A stretch of DNA of 64,000 bases, taken from positions 95,508-159,507 of the forward strand of contig CAYFPJ010000002.1 of the NCBI GenBank assembly GCA_964344965.1, read 5' to 3'. Shown here piece after piece: positions 34,024-41,224 of the stretch. This DNA comes from UM-FILTER-37-12 sp964344965. GTDB lineage: Bacteria > Patescibacteriota > Patescibacteriia > Magasanikbacterales > UBA922. Positions within the stretch are counted from its first letter, which is position 1, and each line of letters begins with the position of its first letter. The notes under the pieces were generated by a model. That model saw only the letters and a list, made by a program, of their open reading frames with translations, was not told the origin of the DNA and made no database searches. The translations under genes were made by a program, and so were the position numbers.

Positions 34024-35340
34024 TTACTCAGGTGTTACTTGTTCAGTTCTATTTTTGGATGTCACTTCTTCTACTTCTTCAGTGACACCTACTTCTTCGG
34101 CAATTTCTTTCACTCCTGTGGCTACTTTTTTAGATTCTTGAGTTGCTTCACTTAGTTCTTTGGCCTTTTTGATTGCCCCTGACAGATCCTCACTCTCAAG
34201 CAAATCTTTTACTTCTTCTGTCTTCTCTTCCACACTCTCAGATGCTTCGTCTACTTTTTTTACTACTTCACCAGCTATTTCTTCGGCACTTTCTGAGGTC
34301 TCACTTGTGTCGGTTGGATCTGTATTACCAGTATCATCTGTGTTATCTGCGGTATCTGTAGATTCAGAAATATCTGCACCAATCATCTGTGTACCAGTAG
34401 CTATTTCTATCAAGGTATCAAGTTGACTATCTTCTATAACATTATCTGATGATTCAGCACTGCCCCCTTCTGTTATTTTCTTTTCAATTCCTTCTACCAA
34501 GGCTTTGGTATCATCGTTTTCATTAATCAATTCCTCAGCATCAGCGATCACTTTCTCTACCACATCTTCTACTATTTCCTTTACTTCTTCCTCTAGTTGA
34601 CTATCCAACTCCTCATCCTCTTCAACACTCTCTTCTGTCAATAGATCTTGAGCAGAATCAATTACCATATCACCAGCATCTTCTACTACGCCTGCAAAAT
34701 CATTCTTCAAATCTAGGTCAGCATCTTCTAGACTGACTTGTGCTTCCAAATTTTCTGTAATCTCATTTTTAGTGTCAATCATTTCTTTGACTACTTTTAC
34801 TTTGGTAGTTTTTTCTTGTGTTTCTTTCACGCCCTCTGTTGCGGATTCCAAATTTTCCCTCATGTCTTTTAAGCTTTTTTTGACAAGCTCTTTGGCTTTT
34901 GGTTTATTTTTTTTCAAAACTTTACCAACTTCCTCAGAACGTTTACGCGCAAGAGACAAATGGATTGAAGGTTTTTTTTCAGAAGATGCCACAGCCATTT
35001 GGACATTTTCGACAGCCCTCTTCACAGAATAAAGCAAATCCCCAGGTAAACTATTGGCTGCACTCACAGAAGCCATCCATCCGCCTCCAGTCATAGCCAC
35101 AACTAGAAACAGTGTCAGTACAGGTCTGGCAGCAAGGCTAAGTTGGCTTGAGGAAAAAGAACGAACAAAATATGTAAAGTAATTTTGATGAGATTTGGTT
35201 TCTTTTTGTTCTACAGCACCAGTGTTTTCAATCCGAGAAAACAAAGCTTTTTTATTATTTGCAACCCAAGAAGGATCTGCTTGGTACAGACCTTCTTCTT
35301 TTTTCAAGTTTTTCAATTGTTCACGTAGCTTGTGGCTCAT
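34024..35340 (-). CDS. DUF5667 membrane protein, probable anti-sigma partner
   Basis: 438 residues. N-terminal cytosolic part of about 65 residues (MSHKLREQLKNLKKEE), one membrane segment (PVLTLFLVVAMTGGGWMASVSA), and then a DUF5667 domain with its usual SLPGDLLYSVKRAVENVQMA and IHLSLARKRSEEVGKVLKK. The long remainder is an acidic Glu/Asp/Ser/Thr-rich coiled or disordered region. DUF5667 proteins are commonly encoded beside ECF sigma factors in CPR and Gram-positive genomes. The sigma gene here is 41 nt upstream on the same strand, so an anti-sigma role with a periplasmic sensor is a plausible inference. No zinc-binding anti-sigma motif was seen. Confidence 0.75.
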   Translation of the reverse strand: MSHKLREQLKNLKKEEGLYQADPSWVANNKKALFSRIENTGAVEQKETKSHQNYFTYFVRSFSSSQLSLAARPVLTLFLVVAMTGGGWMASVSAANSLPGDLLYSVKRAVENVQMAVASSEKKPSIHLSLARKRSEEVGKVLKKNKPKAKELVKKSLKDMRENLESATEGVKETQEKTTKVKVVKEMIDTKNEITENLEAQVSLEDADLDLKNDFAGVVEDAGDMVIDSAQDLLTEESVEEDEELDSQLEEEVKEIVEDVVEKVIADAEELINENDDTKALVEGIEKKITEGGSAESSDNVIEDSQLDTLIEIATGTQMIGADISESTDTADNTDDTGNTDPTDTSETSESAEEIAGEVVKKVDEASESVEEKTEEVKDLLESEDLSGAIKKAKELSEATQESKKVATGVKEIAEEVGVTEEVEEVTSKNRTEQVTPE

Positions 35341-35381
35341 ATCTATAATCTAAAATCCGAAATCTAAAATCATAAATCTTT

Positions 35382-35924
35382 TTAGTCTCCTAGCATTTTT
35401 TGGAGGACTTTGATAGCTCTATGGAGTGTCACTCGGACTGCTGTCTTCTTTTTCCCAGTAGCCAAGGATATTTCCTTGGTAGACAGTCCTTCTATATATT
35501 TTAATAAAACTATTTCTTGATATTCTTGTTTCAACTTATTTATATGTTTGAGCAATCTTTCTGACTCTACCGTAATATGAGCTGCGTATTCTATATCTGT
35601 ATCCCCTGGCAAATGAATTACCTGCTCCAGAGAACATTCTTGCTTCTTAGCCTTCTTTCTATAATGATCTATCACCAAATTTCTGGCCATCTGGTAGATT
35701 AGTCCATTGAGACTATCTACTTTATTTTTCTTCTCAGTCAAATACTTCCAAAGTTTTAAGAACAATTCACTAGTAATATCTTCTGCCTCTTGTCTACTGC
35801 CTACTTTGAAATAGACAAACCTATACATTCTTTCTATATAAACATCATATATTTTAGCAAAAGAATCAGAATCCTTTTCGAGCTGAATCTTTTGTAATAA
35901 TATATTGTGCTTTATGTTCTTCAT
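35382..35924 (-). CDS. ECF-type RNA polymerase sigma factor (sigma-70 family)
   Basis: 180 residues. Region 2 contains FAKIYDVYIERMYRFVYFKVGSRQEAEDITSELFLKLW, with the DITSE-type core-binding motif, and MARNLVIDHYRKK. Region 4 contains YQEIVLLKYIEGLSTKEISLATGKKKTAVRVTLHRAIK, the helix-turn-helix that reads the -35 element. Length and lack of regions 1 and 3 are typical of ECF sigmas. An AAC-N16-CGTC element lies directly upstream (GACG at 35932, GTT at 35952 on the plus strand), so the gene probably transcribes itself together with the DUF5667 gene, and perhaps the S-layer gene. Confidence 0.92.
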   Translation of the reverse strand: MKNIKHNILLQKIQLEKDSDSFAKIYDVYIERMYRFVYFKVGSRQEAEDITSELFLKLWKYLTEKKNKVDSLNGLIYQMARNLVIDHYRKKAKKQECSLEQVIHLPGDTDIEYAAHITVESERLLKHINKLKQEYQEIVLLKYIEGLSTKEISLATGKKKTAVRVTLHRAIKVLQKMLGD

Positions 35925-35931
35925 AATAGAA

Positions 35932-35954
35932 GACGTGGGTTAAGAAAAAGTGTT
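35932..35954 (-). promoter_or_regulatory. ECF-type promoter of the sigma gene
   Basis: On the minus strand AAC (35952-35954), 16-nt spacer, CGTC (35932-35935), then T and the ATG at 35924. It matches the AAC / CGTC hallmark of ECF sigma promoters and is the same spacing as in the S-layer leader. The start codon is only 8 nt from the -10 element, so the transcript would be nearly leaderless. Confidence 0.6.
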
Positions 35955-36151
35955 ACACCAATACTTTCAGGGTTAAGAATGACTGACTTGAGATGATTAT
36001 ATCCAAAAATACCTGTCTCAAGATAGGCAATCTGCCCCCCAGCATAGCAAAAAAAAGCAAAAAATACAATATATCTATATATCTATTATACATTTAATTA
36101 CAAAACTAAATTTTTCGTCATTGCGGAATGACGAGATTGGAGTGTTTCGTA

Positions 36152-36296
36152 AATAAAAGTAAATTTGGTTTAAGTAAGACTTCATCGGGCCATCCCCGCA
36201 GCAAGCTGCGGGGTATTGGCAGAAAATCTTATTTCAACCAATGTTAGTTTTCACTTTTTCGATGCAAGCATCGAGGAATAAAACCGCTTAAAGATT
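36152..36296 (+). repeat. 145-bp dispersed structured repeat, copy 1
   Basis: Identical in all but a few positions to 46630-46774 and 58529-58672. It contains a perfect GC stem CCCCGCAG / CTGCGGGG around CAAG, a second stem TCGATGC / GCATCGA, and weaker outer pairing between ATTTGGTTTAAGTAAGACTT and the AATCTTATTTCAACCAAT region. It lies in a 727-nt gene-free gap between the sigma gene and an HTH gene. It has no open frame; a palindromic mobile element or a non-coding RNA are both possible. Confidence 0.9.
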
Positions 36297-36334
36297 CAAT
36301 ACATATGGTTATTGTCTACAAAGTATACAAGTGT

Positions 36335-36422
36335 CATCCTGAACTTGGTTCAGGATCTTTCCGATAGAGAATATTCCTACTGTAACAGATCCTGATCCCG
36401 ATTCAATCGGGACAGGATGACA
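36335..36422 (+). repeat. Dispersed CCTGAAC...AGGATCTTTC repeat
   Basis: A stretch with TCATCCTGAACTTGGTTCAG followed by GATCTTTCCGATAGAGAATA and closing with GATCCTGATCCCGATTCAA. Related sequences occur at 52183-52247 and 53244-53316. The ends are inverted (TGTCATCCTG / CAGGATGACA), so the whole unit is a palindromic element with an embedded TCCCGAT...ATCGGGA hairpin at 36396-36412. Confidence 0.7.
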
Positions 36423-36598
36423 ATTGATATTGTTAGATAATAAATTGTAGTCTGTTTGTATACAATAGCGTATACTTTTATGTAAATTAAAATATCTATA
36501 CTAGATAAGTATATATTTTTGTATAGACTATTATATACTTTTATGCAGATAAATAGTAAAATAAACCAATCTGATAAATAAAAAAATCTCCTGGTCTA

Positions 36599-36627
36599 TT
36601 GACAAAATAACCTCTTTATGCTATAGT
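36599..36627 (+). promoter_or_regulatory. Promoter of the HTH gene, with upstream iterated TATACTTTTATG motifs
   Basis: TTGACA (36599-36604), 17-nt spacer, TATAGT (36622-36627), ATG at 36652. Upstream at about 36472 and 36531 the motif TATACTTTTATG occurs twice, among several GTATA/TATAC half-sites, suggesting operator sites. Confidence 0.7.
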
Positions 36628-36651
36628 TTGTATAAACAAATATATACAAAT

Positions 36652-36972
36652 ATGGTTGAAAACCCTCAAACCCAACCAAAAGAAATCATTAGAGTTTCTA
36701 TCTCAGAGGCTGCTAGGCTTTTTGGTGTCAATCCTCAGACTATTCGTCGCGCTATCAAAGCACAAGAGATCACCTACGTAGTAGTTGCCGGGAGATATAA
36801 AATAAATTTTGAAAGCCTGGTTCGCTGGTCACAAGAAAAAACCACAGTCAGAAATAAATCCCAAAAAAAAGGTATTGGTCAGTATGTGGATAAGTGGAAG
36901 ATAAAAAACACTCTGTATTCTCCTAGTAAGAAGAGTGTGAAAGGGAAGAGTGAGGATGAAATAATTAAATAA
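36652..36972 (+). CDS. Excisionase-type helix-turn-helix DNA-binding protein
   Basis: 106 residues from the ATG at 36652 (an in-frame TTG 24 nt upstream lies inside the promoter and is unlikely). An N-terminal HTH_17-type domain: IRVSISEAARLFGVNPQTIRRAI, followed by the wing KAQEITYVVVAGRYKINFESL, then a basic tail (KKGIGQYVDKWKIKN). It is distinct from, but similar in type to, the HTH protein at 7500. The gene is transcribed alone and followed by a terminator. The presence of iterated sites upstream suggests autoregulation. The target genes are not evident. Confidence 0.8.
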   Translation: MVENPQTQPKEIIRVSISEAARLFGVNPQTIRRAIKAQEITYVVVAGRYKINFESLVRWSQEKTTVRNKSQKKGIGQYVDKWKIKNTLYSPSKKSVKGKSEDEIIK

Positions 36973-36980
36973 ATATTCTA

Positions 36981-37005
36981 AAAAATGCTGAAAGGCATTT
37001 TTTTG
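36981..37005 (+). terminator. Terminator of the HTH gene
   Basis: Stem AAATGC / GCATTT around TGAAAG, followed by seven T; 9 nt after the stop codon. Confidence 0.85.
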
Positions 37006-37019
37006 GTATCCTATTTTTT

Positions 37020-37070
37020 GACTTCGGACTTCAGACTTGCTCCTCAGTAAATTGTCTGAAGTCCGAAGTC
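37020..37070. repeat. 17-bp perfect inverted repeat
   Basis: Arms GACTTCGGACTTCAGAC (37020-37036) and its reverse complement at 37054-37070, 17-nt spacer. The right arm continues with a further TGAAGTCAAA echo of the outer arm. No gene content; another palindromic element. Confidence 0.8.
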
Positions 37071-37086
37071 TGAAGTCAAAATCCTA

Positions 37087-37115
37087 TTTACTCCCCTCTC
37101 CAAAACAGATATAAT
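37087..37115 (+). promoter_or_regulatory. Promoter of the DUF11-like membrane protein
   Basis: TATAAT at 37110-37115 with a weak TTTACT at 37087-37092 (17-nt spacer). The ATG is at 37155, leaving a leader of about 34 nt. Confidence 0.55.
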
Positions 37116-37154
37116 ACTTGTATAAACGAAATTAAAATAGCAACGCCATCCCCT

Positions 37155-39014
37155 ATGAAATTCTTCGAAAAGCACTTTAACAAACACCACCTATTCCACG
37201 CCCCACACAAGTGGTTTTTTGCTTTTCTTTCTTCTCCCATTCATTTTCTAGAGAAAAGATACCAAAAAGTTTATCACCTCAAATTTGTTCACGCTCGTAA
37301 ATTATTTATTTTTGACATTCTACTACTTCTATCAGCGGTGGGGATATTTGCCATTACTATATTCTGGTGGAATTACGACCCGACAGTGACCTCCCTAGTC
37401 TCTTTAGAAGTAACTCCAGCTTATAGTGCAGAGAGACTGACTAGCGGCCAGTATGTATCTTATGGAGCAAAATTTAAAAACAATAGTGACACAATCCTAA
37501 AAAATCCAGAATTAAGCCTCACTCTCCCACCAGGCTTCATTTACCAAGATTCGAAACCAGAGGAATTATTTGATAAAGAAAAAATGAAATTTGTGCTGAG
37601 CGATATCAATCCTGGTCAGCAAGGGGTGGTTAACTTCGGAGGTGTGCTGTTTGGTGCTCCAGGTGAATCACAGAACATAAATACCACTCTATCATACACC
37701 CAGGTAGATCGTGATGTCTCAGAGTCTGTTTATCATAGAGCTATTACAGTTTTTCGAGACTCTTACCTGCAAGCCGAACTGATCATGCCGACTGATATCC
37801 TAGTAGGAGTACCTACTGAGGTCGCAGTAATTCTAAAAAATACCTCTCCAGACTCTGGTATCGACAATATATTCTTACCTCTAGAAAATAATTGGTCAAA
37901 CTACGAAGTAAGTGTTGGTGAAATAAAAAATAAAATATGGCACATAGATAAAATAGAATCTGGCAAATCTGTGGAGCTGACCGGCTCTCTTACGCTGGCA
38001 GACTATTCTGAATCCAACAACTACGAAATAAGTGTTACTCCCAATGTTCAAGTGGGTGGATTAAATATTCCACAAGTTTCCTCTGCTCATGTTTTCAAAG
38101 TAAGCAGACCCCAAATGAATATAAGTTCCAGTTGGGAAAAAAACATCGAAAAATTATTACCCGGCGAGGAGGCAAAAATATTTATTGATATTGAAAATAC
38201 TGGAAATACCAGTCTCGAAAATTTAGAAATAAAAACACTGATACCAGCCAATCTTACAAATTCTAATCGCTTGACTACAGTCAACATAGGCAGGTTTAGT
38301 CAAGGAAATTTTGTAATAGATAGCAATCATCATGCCGGATTACAAATTATAGAGCCAGGAGAATCAACTACTGTAGAACTGTCTTGGCCAATATCTTGGT
38401 CACCATATGGTGGTGAAGACGTGTCGCTTATCCTAAATCACATTGTCGAAGGATCTGTACCAAATGTTCCAGCACCAAATAATATTTATAGTCGAACTAC
38501 CAAATCATCGCCCATAAAAATTGGTACTAGTCTGAATCTGAACAGCGAAGTACGATACTACACCCAGGAGGGCGACCAGCTGGGTCGTGGACCTCTACCA
38601 CCCCAGGTTGGCAAAGAAACAAAATACTGGATACTGACAACTGTCAAAAACGGTACCAGCAAAGTAAAGGATCTCCAATTCCAAGCCAAGCTACCAGACT
38701 ATGTATACTGGACTGACAAAAGCAGTGTCAGTCATGGTAGTGATGTAAAATATAGTGCCAACAACCATACTGTGAGCTGGTTCGCCACTTCACTGCCAGC
38801 CAATACTCCTGCTGGTATCTATTTCCAACTGGGTATCACACCGACTGTGGGACAAGTAGGAACTAGCCCTATCTTGGTAAACAATATGACTCTGTCTGCT
38901 TTTGACAGCTACATTGAGGCTAATCTCAGCAAAAATCTGGGATCATTAGACATATCTATCCCTAATGATCAGATTGGGAAGGTGAAGGGTACACAGATAA
39001 TCCCTCCCCTATAA
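37155..39014 (+). CDS. Membrane-anchored protein with DUF11/CARDB-like extracellular repeats
   Basis: 619 residues. The first about 50 residues are cytosolic and His/Phe-rich, then one membrane helix (LFIFDILLLLSAVGIFAITIFWW), and the rest is outside. The outer part is a set of beta-sandwich repeats with the pattern of DUF11/CARDB domains: VSYGAKFKNNSDTILKNPELSLTLPPGFIYQ, IFIDIENTGNTSLENLEIKTLIPANL and KYWILTTVKNGTSKVKDLQFQAKLPDYV (three or four copies). Such repeats are structural parts of surface proteins. Single-gene transcript with its own promoter and terminator. No catalytic motif. Confidence 0.75.
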   Translation: MKFFEKHFNKHHLFHAPHKWFFAFLSSPIHFLEKRYQKVYHLKFVHARKLFIFDILLLLSAVGIFAITIFWWNYDPTVTSLVSLEVTPAYSAERLTSGQYVSYGAKFKNNSDTILKNPELSLTLPPGFIYQDSKPEELFDKEKMKFVLSDINPGQQGVVNFGGVLFGAPGESQNINTTLSYTQVDRDVSESVYHRAITVFRDSYLQAELIMPTDILVGVPTEVAVILKNTSPDSGIDNIFLPLENNWSNYEVSVGEIKNKIWHIDKIESGKSVELTGSLTLADYSESNNYEISVTPNVQVGGLNIPQVSSAHVFKVSRPQMNISSSWEKNIEKLLPGEEAKIFIDIENTGNTSLENLEIKTLIPANLTNSNRLTTVNIGRFSQGNFVIDSNHHAGLQIIEPGESTTVELSWPISWSPYGGEDVSLILNHIVEGSVPNVPAPNNIYSRTTKSSPIKIGTSLNLNSEVRYYTQEGDQLGRGPLPPQVGKETKYWILTTVKNGTSKVKDLQFQAKLPDYVYWTDKSSVSHGSDVKYSANNHTVSWFATSLPANTPAGIYFQLGITPTVGQVGTSPILVNNMTLSAFDSYIEANLSKNLGSLDISIPNDQIGKVKGTQIIPPL

Positions 39015-39037
39015 AGGGGAGAATGTATATAACCTAT

Positions 39038-39064
39038 AAAATGGCTAAAACAAGCCATTTTTTG
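39038..39064 (+). terminator. Terminator of the DUF11-like gene
   Basis: Stem AAATGGC / GCCATTT around TAAAACAA, with a T-run, about 24 nt after the stop. Confidence 0.8.
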
Positions 39065-39090
39065 TTATTTTTAATACCCACACTCTTCCC

Positions 39091-39119
39091 TTGACAAACA
39101 TCTCAAAATATGATATAGT
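39091..39119 (+). promoter_or_regulatory. Strong promoter with long leader before a GT4 gene
   Basis: TTGACA (39091-39096), 17-nt spacer, TATAGT (39114-39119). The next gene starts at 39326, so the leader would be about 200 nt and includes a duplicated start-like segment. Confidence 0.75.
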
Positions 39120-39211
39120 TATTCGTTAAAACTTTGAGGAATTACTAAGCAGTATTAGTTAAATTTTAAAATACCACTTGCTAAAGATTCCTCGTTACAC
39201 TCGGAATTACT

Positions 39212-39263
39212 ATGAAAATCGCAATGATCCCGATGTCACTCACTGCGCTCGTGTAAATCGGGA
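39212..39263 (+). other. Decoy start followed by a TCCCGAT...ATCGGGA hairpin
   Basis: ATGAAAATCGCAATGATC at 39212 closely resembles the true gene start at 39326 (ATGAAAGTCGCCATGATC). It runs directly into a hairpin element (39228-39263) that brings a stop codon after 13 codons. This suggests either a duplicated 5' end disrupted by the element or a small upstream reading frame. Confidence 0.5.
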
Positions 39264-39325
39264 CAAGACTCAGACAATTGTTTATTTATCAATTTAACAA
39301 AAATAATTTTACATAACCAAGACCT

Positions 39326-40498
39326 ATGAAAGTCGCCATGATCGGACAAAAAGGAATGCCTGCCAAGTATGGTGGTGTAGAAAGACACGTGCATGAACTA
39401 TCTATACGTCTTGTTGAATTTGGTCATGATGTGACAGTCTATAGTCGTCCTTGGTATACAGACAAAGATATTACTAATTTTGAAAATGTAAGTATAAAAT
39501 CAGTACCATCAATCCATACCAAAAATCTTGATGCTATCAGCCATACTTTCATCTCCACAATTCACGCTATTTTTCAAAACTACGATATTATCCATTATCA
39601 CGGTGTGGGACCATCTCTCCTTTCTTGGATCCCAAGAATCTTTGCCCCGAAGACAAAAGTCATTTCTACTTTCCATTGTATTGACAGGTACCACCAAAAA
39701 TGGAGCTGGTTTGCCAGACTGATGCTCCGTGCTGGGGAAAGAGCGTCTTGTGGGTTTGCCCACAAAACTATCACCGTATCTCAATCTCTAAAGCAGTATT
39801 GTCTCAATGAGTACAATGTCGAAACCAAATATATTCCAAATGGTGTAGTAAAACAAAGTAAGCCAGAAGGAAACAAAATACTCAATGACTTTGGTCTAGA
39901 GAAAGAAAAATACCTACTGATGGTTTCTCGTCTTGTCCCTCATAAAGGTGCTCATCTACTAGTAGAAGCTTTCACAAACCTGAAAAGAAAACATAGACAA
40001 GATGCTGCCATTCAGAATCTAAAACTGGCCATTGTTGGTGGCTCTGCTTATACTGACGATTACATTCGCGACTTGCACAGACAGGCCAGTATCTGTAATG
40101 ACATAGTATTTACTGATTATCAATCTGGTGAAAGCTTGAGACAACTCTTTGGTAATTGTCTATCACTCATTCACCCCTCTATGAACGAAGGACTCCCAAT
40201 CACTGTCCTCGAAGCAATGAGCTACGGCAAACCTGCTCTAGTATCTAATATCCCAGAACATCTAGAAATGATCCATGACAGCCGTACCATCTTCAATGAA
40301 AATGATGTCCAAGCAATTGAAGACAGCATCTACGAATTCATCAATCTCTCTGAAGATGAGCGCAGTGCAATCGGTAAATCAAATCTAAAAAACATGGAAA
40401 AAAACTACAGCTGGGAAATCATCGTCCCTCAGATAGATGCTCTCTACAAAGTGATCAACCCAAATAAAGTGATGAAGCATGCTAGGAAGGTTGTATAA
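39326..40498 (+). CDS. GT4-family glycosyltransferase
   Basis: 390 residues. N-terminus AMIGQKGMPAKYGGVERHVHEL, a glycine-rich acceptor loop of the kind found in DUF1972/rhamnosyltransferase-like GT4 enzymes; then TFHCIDRYHQKWSWFARLML, VSQSLKQYCLNEYNV. Donor half: YLLMVSRLVPHKGAHLLVEAF, LAIVGGSAYTDDYI, PSMNEGLPITVLEAMSYGKPALVSN with an intact EX7E. Cytoplasmic, retaining. Single transcript from the promoter at 39091 and a clear terminator at 40524, separate from the main clusters. Donor and acceptor are unknown. Confidence 0.9.
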   Translation: MKVAMIGQKGMPAKYGGVERHVHELSIRLVEFGHDVTVYSRPWYTDKDITNFENVSIKSVPSIHTKNLDAISHTFISTIHAIFQNYDIIHYHGVGPSLLSWIPRIFAPKTKVISTFHCIDRYHQKWSWFARLMLRAGERASCGFAHKTITVSQSLKQYCLNEYNVETKYIPNGVVKQSKPEGNKILNDFGLEKEKYLLMVSRLVPHKGAHLLVEAFTNLKRKHRQDAAIQNLKLAIVGGSAYTDDYIRDLHRQASICNDIVFTDYQSGESLRQLFGNCLSLIHPSMNEGLPITVLEAMSYGKPALVSNIPEHLEMIHDSRTIFNENDVQAIEDSIYEFINLSEDERSAIGKSNLKNMEKNYSWEIIVPQIDALYKVINPNKVMKHARKVV

Positions 40499-40523
40499 GG
40501 ATTTCTTCTTAGATAAAATAAAG

Positions 40524-40549
40524 CACCCTTTGTAAAGAGGGTGTTTTTT
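40524..40549 (+). terminator. Terminator of the GT4 gene
   Basis: Stem CACCCT / AGGGTG around TTGTAAAG, followed by a run of T; 25 nt after the stop. Confidence 0.85.
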
Positions 40550-40560
40550 ATTATAGAGAA

Positions 40561-41162
40561 AGTTCTCCCCCTTTTAGGGGGAGTTAGAGGGGGTTCGTTG
40601 TAGTAAAATAAAATACTGTTACGAACATCCCTCAAAGTTGGCACGAACCCCTCCCAGCCTCCCCTAAGAGGGGAGGAGATATTTCTTCCTCTTTGTAATC
40701 TCACTAGACAGATGCATCAAGACAGCTTCTCTATCAAAAAGAACCTCATCATTGAGGTATCGAATTACTTTGTATCCTTGATTTTCTAACCATGTTTGTC
40801 TTTTTGTATCGTAAGATTGTTGGTATTCGTGGATTGGTCCATCAAGTTCAATAACAAGCTTGAGTTCGTGACAATAAAAATCGACAATGTATTTGCCGAT
40901 TTGGAATTGTCTGCGGAATTTATATCCCAACCTTTTTGCTCTTAGTTCATACCAGAGGACTTGCTCTGCTTTGGTTTGATTTCTGCGTAGTTTTGTTCTT
41001 CTGTTTGAATATTCTGGTTTGTTTTTGAAATAGCCTTGGTACTTCATACCCTCCTTTGGTTTAATGCAACATCTTTCTTGCTTTGTAACCCCCTCCAGCT
41101 CCCCCTACTAGGGGGAGAGCAGTTTGTTCCCTCCCCTTGTAGGGGAGGGTTAGGGAGGGGTT
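40561..41162 (-). mobile_element. DUF559 gene flanked by CCCCCT/AGGGGG palindromes, copy A
   Basis: The DUF559 gene is bracketed by GC-rich palindromes: CTCCCCCTTTTAGGGGGAG at 40565, a second CCTCCCCTAAGAGGGGAGG unit at 40659, and on the other side CTCCCCCTACTAGGGGGAG at 41099 and CCCTCCCCTTGTAGGGGAGGG at 41130. The same arrangement surrounds the other DUF559 gene at 55655, and a similar set without the gene lies at 53503-53640. This pattern suggests a mobile unit consisting of a nuclease-like gene and its ends. No transposase is present. Confidence 0.6.
40664..41047 (-). CDS. DUF559 endonuclease-like protein
   Basis: 127 residues. The DUF559 (very-short-patch-repair-like, PD-(D/E)XK-type) core: RRNQTKAEQVLWYELRAKRLG, FRRQFQIGKYIVDFYCHEL, KLVIELDGPIHE, then KVIRYLNDEVL. 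The candidate catalytic set is Asp in YIVDFYC, Glu and Asp in VIELDG. This family resembles Vsr and other single-domain nucleases and recurs in many copies in some genomes. The C-terminus ends inside the flanking palindromic sequence. About 45% identical by eye to the protein at 55655. Biochemical activity is not established; a role in moving or maintaining the surrounding repeats is inference. Confidence 0.85.
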   Translation of the reverse strand: MKYQGYFKNKPEYSNRRTKLRRNQTKAEQVLWYELRAKRLGYKFRRQFQIGKYIVDFYCHELKLVIELDGPIHEYQQSYDTKRQTWLENQGYKVIRYLNDEVLFDREAVLMHLSSEITKRKKYLLPS

Positions 41163-41186
41163 ACGCAGTAAGTAAGACTTACACAA

Positions 41187-41224
41187 TCTAGTAACCTAAA
41201 CACCTAAAACCTAGAGACCTAGAA
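41187..41224 (+). repeat. ACCTAAA phrase repeat
   Basis: Four irregular copies of an ACCTAAA/ACCTAGA unit (41193-41224), reaching into the stop codon of the minus-strand gene that ends at 41219. Same repeat type as at 50686, 53008, 55583 (inverted), 56133, 59951 and 61898. Confidence 0.7.

Noticed and set aside
39212..39253. Functional mini-gene at the duplicated start
   Set aside because: Only 13 codons with most of them contributed by a hairpin repeat; I report it as a decoy or scar rather than as a coding gene.
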